Position numbers and translations under genes: made by a program. Shown in pieces: positions 1-5,479 of a stretch of DNA of 6,382 bases. The stretch lies in the NCBI GenBank assembly GCA_011065005.1, contig JAAKFP010000149.1, positions 1 to 6,382 of the forward strand, given 5' to 3'. The notes beneath the pieces are model-generated. The model searched no databases and was not told the DNA's origin. It saw only the letters and a list, made by a program, of their open reading frames with translations. Positions within the stretch are counted from its first letter, which is position 1; every line of letters starts with the position of its first letter. This DNA is from Chlamydiota bacterium (lineage in GTDB: Bacteria > Chlamydiota > Chlamydiia > Chlamydiales > Waddliaceae).

Positions 1-27
1 TGCAATTGGCCACTATGCGACACCCCC
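1..27 (-). tRNA. tRNA-Tyr, 5' end only (cut by window edge)
   Basis: Read on the minus strand from 27 to 1, the sequence starts GGGGGTG (a possible 7-nt acceptor strand), then TC (positions 8-9), then a D arm with GCA and TGC as stem and a loop containing the GGCC expected for G18-G19. The short D stem resembles tRNA-Tyr. A Tyr tRNA directly after tRNA-Thr(UGU) also matches the known thrU-tyrU order ahead of tuf in Escherichia coli. The anticodon lies outside the window, so the identity is an inference. Gln or another isotype cannot be excluded. Confidence 0.6.
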
Positions 28-49
28 GTGTGTGGGGAAGGAAGTGATG

Positions 50-122
50 TGCTGGCAGTAGGACTTGAACCCACAACCGTCCGATTACAAATCGGGTGCT
101 CTACCAGTTGAGCTATGCCAGC
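50..122 (-). tRNA. tRNA-Thr (anticodon UGU)
   Basis: The minus strand folds into a complete 73-nt cloverleaf. The acceptor stem is GCTGGCA paired with TGCCAGC, with A as discriminator. The D arm is GCTC...GAGC. The anticodon loop TTTGTAA contains TGT and reads the threonine codon ACA. The T arm is GTGGG-TTCAAGT-CCTAC, with one G-U pair. The 3' CCA is not encoded: the bases after the discriminator read CAT. Only 22 nt separate it from the probable tRNA-Tyr, so the two are probably co-transcribed towards the left edge. No clear promoter is seen upstream, where an inverted repeat occupies 128-199. Confidence 0.95.
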
Positions 123-127
123 TTATG

Positions 128-199
128 TATACCGAAACAAACTTAAAAATCGGTTTTTGGTCTGGTCTTTGTTCCGATTCTTGAATTTGTTTCGGTATA
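128..199. repeat. 72-nt palindrome between SEC-C gene and tRNA-Thr
   Basis: The outer arms are perfect over 14 bases: 128-141 (TATACCGAAACAAA) pairs with 186-199. After a short mismatch the pairing resumes, with AATCGG (148-153) against CCGATT (174-179), leaving a loop of about 20 nt. It lies downstream of the SEC-C stop codon on the minus strand and upstream of tRNA-Thr. It could end SEC-C transcription or act as a processing site. No T-run follows on the minus strand, so it is not a standard intrinsic terminator and may be a small repeat element. Confidence 0.7.
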
Positions 200-241
200 G
201 CGTAGTTTATAGCAAAAAAGTTGTTTTCCTCTCAAGAAATA

Positions 242-535
242 TTACTTCGACTTCTTCCCTTTCTCTTTTGAAGGATCCGATTTCGAGAAAGTATGTGGTT
301 TTGGTGCGAGGGGTGGCTTCTCCTCGGTCTCTGCAGCGCGAATTGCATTGCCGAAGGTGCGATCCATGAGATCGGGAGCTTTTTTGAGAGTGCTGCCGCT
401 GCTAATCACTTTTGCTTTGATTTTTCTTTTTCCTAGTGGGAGCCGTTTCTTCCAGCAGCATTGTTTGTATTTCTTTCCGGAGCCGCAGGGACAGGGATCA
501 TTTCTTCCGACTTTGCTTGTCATTTTTTCATCCAT
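242..535 (-). CDS. SEC-C motif (zinc-binding) small protein
   Basis: This is a 97-residue protein whose N-terminal third carries the SEC-C zinc motif: R11-N-D-P followed by [13 protein letters not shown] (residues 15-27), with the zinc ligands expected among Cys15, Cys17, Cys26 and Cys27. The same motif ends SecA and occurs in YecA-like proteins, where it binds zinc and mediates contacts with partners such as SecB or ribosomes. The remaining 70 residues are rich in Lys and Pro, look disordered and end in a basic tail (KEKGKKSK), suggesting a cytoplasmic protein that may touch nucleic acid or ribosomes (inference). The start could be Met1 (535) or Met5 (523). Met5 is a few bases after a weak GGAT, and many family members begin close to the [11 protein letters not shown] motif. 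It stands alone on the minus strand, with palindromes on both sides. Confidence 0.85.
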   Translation of the reverse strand: MDEKMTSKVGRNDPCPCGSGKKYKQCCWKKRLPLGKRKIKAKVISSGSTLKKAPDLMDRTFGNAIRAAETEEKPPLAPKPHTFSKSDPSKEKGKKSK

Positions 536-610
536 TATTTGGTTAAACGTATAATATTGCCGATCTTGACATTCGACAGATGACAGTATAAGCTATTTGC
601 TTATTTTTTA

Positions 611-773
611 ACACTCGTCTTTGCAAGATTTTTGGACGAAGATGCACAGAGAGACAAAACCCAGCGTAATGAATTTCGAAGGATGGGTATTTTTTACCCT
701 TCCTGAGAAATTCATTTAGCTGGGTGAAGTCTCTCTGTGCAAGTGAGTTCAAAAATCTTGCAAAGACGAGTTA
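611..773. repeat. ~160-nt palindromic element with 22-bp perfect terminal inverted repeats
   Basis: The outer arms are 613-634 and 750-771 and are exact inverted copies (22 bp). Inside them TGCACAGAGAGAC (643-655) pairs with 729-741, and CCCAGC (660-665) pairs with GCTGGG (719-724). AATGAATTTC (668-677) pairs with 707-716, and GGGTA (685-689) with TACCC (695-699). The whole stretch can fold into one long hairpin with a T-rich tip near 690. It contains no credible gene. Size and terminal repeats fit a MITE or REP-like non-autonomous element; if transcribed it would also be a very stable leader hairpin for the thiolase gene that begins just after it. Confidence 0.85.
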
Positions 774-778
774 GAGGA

Positions 779-805
779 ATGTATGGAAATATATGTATGG
801 AAATA
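779..805 (+). repeat. 14-nt tandem duplication at the start of the thiolase gene
   Basis: ATGTATGGAAATA occurs at 779-791 and again at 793-805, with a period of 14. The Shine-Dalgarno-like AGAGGA (773-778) sits just before the first copy. In a single-copy ancestor it would be about 4 nt from the ATG that begins ATGGAAATA. After duplication, the well-placed ATG (783) opens only a 17-codon frame ending at TAG (834-836). The in-frame ATGs are now 779, touching the AGAGGA, and 797, 18 nt from it. Confidence 0.8.
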
Positions 806-1537
806 CCTATTGCGCGCCCGCCCTGGTCTAAATTAGGGAAACGTTTGGAGAGTGCCATTCGAAAAGCGTTGTTTGATTTTCAAATGGTAGAGGACGCTTC
901 GAAGGTTGCCGTGGCCCTTAGTGGCGGCAAGGACAGTTTGACCTTATTATTTATGTTAAAAGCGATCTTGGGAAGGGGTTTTCCGGAGCTTGAGATCCAT
1001 GCTATCCATGTCCATGGAGAGTATTCGTGTGGTGCTGGTGTTTCCATAGACTTTTTACGGGACATTTGTTCTGCGTTGGATGTAAATTTTGTTTTGAGGG
1101 AATCGACACAGAAGTTGGAAAGTTTGGAGTGTTATCGCTGTTCGAGGGAACGAAGGGCTTTGCTGTTTGAAGCTACCAAGAGTGTGGGAGCGACGACGAT
1201 AGCTTTTGGACATCATCGTGATGATAATGCACAAACGATTTTGATGAACCTTCTCCACAAGGCGGAGTTTTGTGGCAACTTACCAAAGCTTCCTATGCAT
1301 GACTTTGGTGTGACGATCATTCGCCCCCTGACCTATATCGCAGAAGAGGATATTCGACGTTTTAGTGAGCAACAGGGCTTCTCTAGAGTGATGTGTCGCT
1401 GTCCTGTTGGACAGAATTCAATGCGAAAAAAGGTGGATGATCTGATTGGGGAGATAGAGCTTCTTTATCCCAATGCTAGAGACAATATTGCCAAGGCAGG
1501 CTTAGTGTACGGGTCTGATAAAGCTAAAAGGAAATAG
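797..1537 (+). CDS. ttcA: TtcA-family tRNA 2-thiocytidine biosynthesis protein (PP-loop ATPase)
   Basis: TtcA-type enzymes activate C32 of certain tRNAs with ATP and replace its oxygen with sulfur, using a [4Fe-4S] cluster. From the start at 797 the protein has 246 residues. The PP-loop motif SGGKDS is at 42-47, the first cysteine pair is C112-Y-R-C115 followed by SRERR, and GHHRDD is at 138-143, all as in TtcA. The third cluster ligand should be in CRCPVGQN (Cys200/Cys202). Escherichia coli TtcA has CNLCGSQ there, so this is a divergent version. The family assignment is secure; the exact substrate is inferred. The start is uncertain: GTG 737 lies inside the palindrome, ATG 779 has no room for a ribosome site, and ATG 797 has only a weak GGA about 9 nt upstream. 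The plus strand here is G-rich (22 G, 10 C in 1141-1200), unlike the genes downstream. It ends 65 nt before the MoxR gene. Confidence 0.88.
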   Translation: MEIPIARPPWSKLGKRLESAIRKALFDFQMVEDASKVAVALSGGKDSLTLLFMLKAILGRGFPELEIHAIHVHGEYSCGAGVSIDFLRDICSALDVNFVLRESTQKLESLECYRCSRERRALLFEATKSVGATTIAFGHHRDDNAQTILMNLLHKAEFCGNLPKLPMHDFGVTIIRPLTYIAEEDIRRFSEQQGFSRVMCRCPVGQNSMRKKVDDLIGEIELLYPNARDNIAKAGLVYGSDKAKRK

Positions 1538-1602
1538 CGCTTGACATTTCACCCAAGGAACATCAACGTATTATAAAAACACAGAATATACAGGAGAAAA
1601 AG

Positions 1603-2454
1603 ATGAGTTATTCGTTACCAAGCGAGCACGAAAGTCGCATTAACATCCAGGGAGTAGAAATTGCATTAGGATTCCCTGACGAATTTGCCTTCCAGTGGAT
1701 AGGACAGAGGGACGTGATGGATCAGCTTCTAGCGGCGTGGATGGTTGTCGACAAAGATGATCTTCCGTTGAATCCGCGCATCGTCGGAAAGCCGGGAGTG
1801 GGAAAAACCACTTTGGCCTATGCTGCGGCGAAGTCTTTGGATAAAGATGTTTATATTTTCCAATGCACGATGGACACGAGGCCTGAAGATCTTCTGATCA
1901 CTCCAGTAGTAGACAAAACGGGTGGAATTCGCTATGTAGGATCCTCCCTTGTTACCGCTATGATAAAAGGGGGCGTTTGTATTCTCGATGAAGCAAATCG
2001 GATGAGCGAAAAAGCATGGGCATCGTTGGCTCCCCTTTTGGATACCAGACGCTATATCGAGTCGATCATCGCCGGATTAAAAGTTTCTGCACATCCTGAA
2101 TTTCGAATCTGTGTGACTCTGAACGAAGATGCTTCCACTTTTGAGATTCCAGAGTATATTCACAGTCGACTGCAGCCACAGATCTATTTAGACTTTCCGG
2201 AAGCAGAGGAAGAGAAGCGAATCCTACGGGAAAACCTTCCCTTCATTGACGAGCATATCATGGACTATGTTGTGAATTTTTTACAAAAAGCTCACGGCAA
2301 CAATGAAAACTACACGATACGAGATGGGATTAACATCGCACGCTATGCAGCCAAACGGATCAAAAGCCTGAAAGGAAAAGGAAATGTAGAAAACCTGCTC
2401 AGGCAAGCTGTTGTGATGACCCTTGGCGACGAAGCCCTAATGTACACATCCTAG
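1603..2454 (+). CDS. MoxR-type AAA+ ATPase
   Basis: This is a 283-residue soluble AAA+ ATPase of the MoxR/AAA_5 type (CbbQ/NorQ-like). Walker A is GKPGVGKTT (62-70) and Walker B is VCILDEANR (125-133). Sensor 1 is Asn174 in TLNED, an arginine-finger candidate is Arg189 in HSRLQP, and a sensor-2-like helix lies around TIRDGINIARYA (238-249). All catalytic residues are present, so it should hydrolyse ATP, probably as a hexamer. MoxR proteins remodel or insert cofactors into partner proteins, usually with a vWA-domain protein encoded nearby; none is visible here. The start at 1603 is supported by AGGAG (1592-1596), 6 nt upstream. The next gene begins 4 nt after its stop codon, so the two are almost certainly co-transcribed and that next protein is the likely partner. 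A TTGACA at 1541 lacks a properly spaced -10 box, so the promoter is unclear; read-through from the thiolase gene is possible. Confidence 0.9.
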   Translation: MSYSLPSEHESRINIQGVEIALGFPDEFAFQWIGQRDVMDQLLAAWMVVDKDDLPLNPRIVGKPGVGKTTLAYAAAKSLDKDVYIFQCTMDTRPEDLLITPVVDKTGGIRYVGSSLVTAMIKGGVCILDEANRMSEKAWASLAPLLDTRRYIESIIAGLKVSAHPEFRICVTLNEDASTFEIPEYIHSRLQPQIYLDFPEAEEEKRILRENLPFIDEHIMDYVVNFLQKAHGNNENYTIRDGINIARYAAKRIKSLKGKGNVENLLRQAVVMTLGDEALMYTS

Positions 2455-2458
2455 ACTT

Positions 2459-4321
2459 ATGAACCTTACCGAAGCGTTCACCATACGCAAAGATAACATC
2501 TATGCCGTTCCTATTATCCATTACAACATGGAGATGGCTGCGCATCTGCACATGGTGTTCAACGAAGTCAAACCCGATTGCGTTGCTGTGGAGCTTGCCG
2601 AAACCATGCAGCTTCAACTTCTTCATGCTGCTTCTCGGTTGCCAGACATCGGCATCGTTGTCACCTACGATAAAAAGAATGAACCTCTCTACTACATGTG
2701 CGAGCCTTGCGATGCTGCCTTCGAAGCATTAAGAAGCGCATTGGAAGCGCAAATTCCAGCATTTTGCATCGACTTGGATGTGGATTACTACCCCGAAGTT
2801 AAAGAACACCTTCCCGACCCTTACTCAATCCATAGAATAGGCCTGAAGGAGTATTATGAGATCTACAAAAAGATCGTCTTGGCCGAAGGGATTCCTAAAA
2901 GTCAAATGGATAACGACAGGGAAATGTTTATGGCCCGCAGACTAAAAGAGCTTTCTCTTCAGTTCGATCGGGTACTCTTTGTCGGGGGGATGGCACATGT
3001 CGAGAGCATTTTACAGCTTGTTGATAGAACCTCTTTTCCCGACATCCCTCACACAAAAAGAGAGATTGTAGAACTATGCACACTAACAGAACAATCGTGT
3101 CGAGAAGTTCTTGCAGAATATGGGTGGATCTCAAGGCAATACGAAGAACTACGCACCGAATTTGACGAACACCGCGCAAAACATCAAGACACAACACATA
3201 CTCGTTTCCCGCCAAACAGACAACAACTCATCTACCATCTATACAAGACAGCAGCAACGAAATACAAAGATAGCACCGGCTTAGACTTCCCCGGATACCA
3301 TTTCCGCAATATCATGAAGTTCGTTCGCAACTATGCTCTGATCTACAATCAGCTGATGCCCGACCTCTACCAAATTCTCACCGCCGCCAAAGGATGCGTC
3401 GACCACAACTACGCTTACGAGACTTGGGAGCTTGCCACAGACTACCCCTACCGCAAAAATGTTGACAACCTCCCCGAACTCGATCTCTCCATTGAAGATG
3501 TGTGGGGCCATAGCAAAATCATCCGATTCCACATCAAACAACCTAGCAGAAAAGGATTCGAGTACCGCCGACGAAAAAAAGACCATGCCCAATTTCGGTT
3601 CAAACCCCCCGGTCCTTTTAGCATTTGCTCATATCCCCCAGAAGACCTTGTCGTAGAAGATCTCGGAAAATTCCTACAAAAAAAAGGTACCCAGCTTTTT
3701 TCGGATGAAGCCTCACACACGGTCCCCTTCACTACAAGCCTGGAAGATGGAATCGATACCCGCGAAACAATCCGACATTGGGCCGAAAAAACGCTCTATG
3801 TAAAAGTGCGCGGAAAACCCCCAGGGGGCGTCGGATCTGTCGTCGTCATCTTCGAAGAGGACACCCCCGAGGAAGGAACCTCATTCCAAGAAAAATTTCC
3901 GTGGCACACCACCTGGCTCGGAGAACATGAACAGGAATCAGACATGGCATTCTACGCCACACATATGGGCGCCGACATCGTAGGCCCGGGTATAAGCCGC
4001 TGCAAATACGGCGGATTTATGATGTCCTACCCCCCAAGGCGGATGTTTGACATCTGGCAAGACCCCGACTACCAAGAATGCCGCACCAAATCTGAAGTCC
4101 TCCTCATGGCCGCCATCGACTACGCCGTCAAACCGATCGTCGTCTATGTCGCCAGCAAACCCCCTCGCAACGCTCTGAAAAGCTTCGCACAACGGTTCGG
4201 TAAAAAAATTGTTTACATCCCCATCGGCCAACTCTCCCCCCTTACCCTCAACAAAATCCGCACCTTCCACGTCCTCGACGGCCACGACAAGCGAGACGTA
4301 GCAGATGAGTACATTTTCTGA
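2459..4321 (+). CDS. TraB/TIKI-like N-terminal domain fused to unknown C-terminal domain; MoxR partner
   Basis: This protein has 620 residues, with no signal peptide or membrane segment. Residues 10-185 show the TraB/TIKI/ChaN-like pattern: a first strand ending in His21 (AVPIIHYN), KPDCVAVELAE with Glu45, DREMFMARRL (153-162) with conserved-type arginines, and a second histidine motif GGMAH (176-180). Members of this superfamily are putative metal-dependent hydrolases. Residues about 200-340 look helical. Residues about 440-620 form a separate domain with features such as PWHTTWLGEHEQESDMAFYA (481-500), GADIVGPG (504-511), KYGGFMMSYPPRRMFDIW (516-533) and VYIPIGQLSP (585-594), which I cannot assign. 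MoxR neighbours with TraB-like folds (for example DUF5682 proteins) are known from MoxR-vWA loci, so a related role is an inference. There is no clear ribosome site; the 4-nt gap from the MoxR stop suggests coupled translation. Base composition shifts to strongly C-rich after about codon 200. Confidence 0.8.
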   Translation: MNLTEAFTIRKDNIYAVPIIHYNMEMAAHLHMVFNEVKPDCVAVELAETMQLQLLHAASRLPDIGIVVTYDKKNEPLYYMCEPCDAAFEALRSALEAQIPAFCIDLDVDYYPEVKEHLPDPYSIHRIGLKEYYEIYKKIVLAEGIPKSQMDNDREMFMARRLKELSLQFDRVLFVGGMAHVESILQLVDRTSFPDIPHTKREIVELCTLTEQSCREVLAEYGWISRQYEELRTEFDEHRAKHQDTTHTRFPPNRQQLIYHLYKTAATKYKDSTGLDFPGYHFRNIMKFVRNYALIYNQLMPDLYQILTAAKGCVDHNYAYETWELATDYPYRKNVDNLPELDLSIEDVWGHSKIIRFHIKQPSRKGFEYRRRKKDHAQFRFKPPGPFSICSYPPEDLVVEDLGKFLQKKGTQLFSDEASHTVPFTTSLEDGIDTRETIRHWAEKTLYVKVRGKPPGGVGSVVVIFEEDTPEEGTSFQEKFPWHTTWLGEHEQESDMAFYATHMGADIVGPGISRCKYGGFMMSYPPRRMFDIWQDPDYQECRTKSEVLLMAAIDYAVKPIVVYVASKPPRNALKSFAQRFGKKIVYIPIGQLSPLTLNKIRTFHVLDGHDKRDVADEYIF

Positions 4322-4363
4322 AAGCGGAGGGAGGAAGACGGAGGGAGAAAGAGTGGAAAGAGG
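4320..4363 (+). other. Purine-rich tract with 9-bp direct repeat
   Basis: Forty-one of these 44 bases on the plus strand are purines. CGGAGGGAG occurs twice, at 4325-4333 and 4339-4347. The tract starts at the stop codon of the 620-residue protein. Just after it, CACAGAG is repeated (4371-4377 and 4379-4385). The nonamer GCACAGAGA (4378-4386) also occurs in the arms of the 611-773 palindrome, so this gap may hold the remains of a related repeat. No gene is seen in 4322-4407. Confidence 0.55.
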
Positions 4364-4388
4364 TTAAAAACACAGAGGCACAGAGAAT

Positions 4389-4417
4389 AAAGAGAATTAA
4401 AAAAAGATTATCTCTTT
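4389..4417. terminator. Weak hairpin at convergent gene ends
   Basis: AAAGAGA (4389-4395) can pair with TCTCTTT (4411-4417) around an A-rich loop. It overlaps the stop codon (4408-4410) of the minus-strand gene and lies between two convergent genes. The stem is short and AT-rich and has no clean T-run after it on either strand, so a bidirectional terminator role is only a possibility. Confidence 0.3.
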
Positions 4418-5124
4418 TCAATGGCCTTGAGAGCAGAATTGAAATGCTTAGCGCGGAATTTGTCGAGAGATTTTCTCCATTCATCAATTGTTTTTAGAGA
4501 GGGCTCTACGGGTGAGACCCTGAGGGCAAGCAAATTCTCGATGTGCGGCGCCACTGCTTTCTTAATACTATGCTCCTTCAAAGATTGTTCCTCTGGATGA
4601 AGCTCCAAAAGATCAAGATGCTGGTGAACGTAATCTTCAATAAGATTGACATCTCGATCGATCCGCTCCATTGTTTTTTGTATCGCATGTTCAGCAACAG
4701 CAGCTTTGATTTTCTCCTTCTCACTATCTTTGGAATACAACGCTACCCAAAGCCTAGCCTTTTGGATCCACTCATGATATTCTTCAACCCCCTCATCTTT
4801 ATGAAGACCTCTCTGAATCCGTTGAACATCTCGCAATAACGGATCAATAACCTCCCCTACCATGGGCAGCATCTCACCATCGCCGCCATCAAGCAATTCG
4901 CTTCTGATTTGCTCCAATTCAGAACGTAACCGGTCTGCATTTTTATGCAAGCAACAGATCTTATGAAGGGGCTTCCCTTGTTCTTTCTGGGGTCTAGAGG
5001 AAAAGAAAGCTTTCTTAATCCTTGAAAAGATTCCAGAAGCTTTCATAGGCCGAGCATGATTTTCATTCACTTGTTCGTAAGAATGCGGTGAAGGTGTGCA
5101 ATCACAATTTTCCAGGTGATCCAT
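4408..5124 (-). CDS. Hypothetical helical soluble protein
   Basis: This 238-residue protein is not one I recognise. It has no signal peptide and no membrane segment. The first 60 residues are low in hydrophobic content and contain Cys7, Cys9 and a Cys57-Cys58 pair, with a basic stretch SRIKKAFFSS (34-43). From about residue 60 to the end it is charged and helical, with heptad-like runs (for example RLRSELEQIRSELL, 65-78) that could form a coiled coil or helical bundle. It is convergent with the MoxR block and has its own promoter about 45 nt upstream. No Shine-Dalgarno sequence precedes the ATG at 5124; the leader is almost pure A/T. The length and the single open frame on this strand support a real gene. 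A lineage-restricted protein, possibly a host-directed effector if the organism is a chlamydia, is a guess without direct support. Confidence 0.75.
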   Translation of the reverse strand: MDHLENCDCTPSPHSYEQVNENHARPMKASGIFSRIKKAFFSSRPQKEQGKPLHKICCLHKNADRLRSELEQIRSELLDGGDGEMLPMVGEVIDPLLRDVQRIQRGLHKDEGVEEYHEWIQKARLWVALYSKDSEKEKIKAAVAEHAIQKTMERIDRDVNLIEDYVHQHLDLLELHPEEQSLKEHSIKKAVAPHIENLLALRVSPVEPSLKTIDEWRKSLDKFRAKHFNSALKAIEKR

Positions 5125-5166
5125 AATAAAGACAAATTATTATAATTTTATTAAACCCTTTCGTTT

Positions 5167-5196
5167 ATTATACTATATGAACATAAATAAAGTAAA
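5167..5196 (-). promoter_or_regulatory. Predicted sigma70-type promoter for the helical protein
   Basis: On the minus strand the -10 box is a perfect TATAAT (5172-5167). The -35 box TTTACT (5196-5191) matches four of six consensus bases, with an 18-nt spacer. Transcription would begin near 5160, giving a 35-nt AT-rich leader before the ATG at 5124. A second TATAAT (5144-5139) is too close to the start codon to serve easily. Confidence 0.6.
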
Positions 5197-5250
5197 TAAA
5201 TTTGTTTATCTTAACAAAGTCTTAAAATAACCATTCAGATTACTCTTTCT

Positions 5251-5405
5251 TGGTAAGCGTTCAGACCCCTACATAATAACCGCGAAGCATACGAAGAAAG
5301 CGAAGGACACGCGAAGAATTTAACTATTTCATAAAAAAACTTCGCGTATTCTTCGTTTCCTTCGCGATCTTCGCGGTTATAAACCAAGGGTCTGAACGCT
5401 TACCA
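5251..5405. repeat. 155-nt palindromic element with 18-bp perfect terminal inverted repeats
   Basis: TGGTAAGCGTTCAGACCC (5251-5268) is the exact inverse of 5388-5405. Inside, ATAACCGCGAAG (5276-5287) pairs with CTTCGCGGTTAT (5369-5380), and the inner arms are built of repeated CGAAG/CTTCG units. ACGCGAAG (5309-5316) pairs with CTTCGCGT (5340-5347), leaving an AT-rich loop. It holds no gene. The organisation parallels the 611-773 element but the sequence is unrelated. I recall CTTCGCG-rich palindromes as common intergenic repeats in several bacteria, but cannot check this here. It ends 9 nt before the surE -35 box. Confidence 0.85.
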
Positions 5406-5414
5406 TTACCCCCC

Positions 5415-5443
5415 TTGACACGGAAATAAGGGAACTTTAAAAT
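5415..5443 (+). promoter_or_regulatory. Predicted sigma70-type promoter of surE
   Basis: A perfect -35 box TTGACA (5415-5420) and a -10 box TAAAAT (5438-5443, five of six consensus) are separated by the ideal 17 nt. Transcription would start near 5450, about 30 nt before the surE ATG. The promoter lies just right of the 5251-5405 palindrome, so that element probably does not form part of the surE transcript. Confidence 0.75.
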
Positions 5444-5479
5444 AGTTCAATCCTTTACCCTGAAATATAGAAGAAACAC

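Noticed and set aside
115..369. Plus-strand open frame starting in the tRNA
   Set aside because: It overlaps tRNA-Thr, the palindrome and the SEC-C gene on the other strand, and its product has no recognisable motif.
543..752. Minus-strand open frame over the 611-773 palindrome
   Set aside because: It is almost entirely made of the inverted repeat and has no family resemblance.
737..796. GTG start at 737 for the thiolase
   Set aside because: It lies inside the palindrome arm, lacks a ribosome site and adds residues encoded by repeat sequence; TtcA needs no such extension.
1541..1574. Promoter TTGACA...TATTAT before the MoxR gene
   Set aside because: The spacer is 22 nt, too long for a sigma70-type promoter; no better -10 box lies at 16-18 nt.
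2699..2710. C-x2-C zinc site (CEPC) in the 620-residue protein
   Set aside because: There is only one pair and no second ligand pair nearby; in TraB-like proteins this position is a plain EP-type motif, so it is probably coincidental.
3938..4285. Minus-strand 115-residue open frame inside the 620-residue gene
   Set aside because: It is a shadow frame produced by the C-rich codons of the real gene; its product is a low-complexity Gly/Asp/Val string.
5160..5205. Possible dif recombination site (AACATAA near 5180)
   Set aside because: Only one arm resembles the XerD half and the other half does not match; the A/T-rich promoter explains the sequence.
5251..5405. CRISPR-like array because of repeated CGAAG units
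   Set aside because: The repeats are short, irregular and arranged as one inverted repeat with no spacers.
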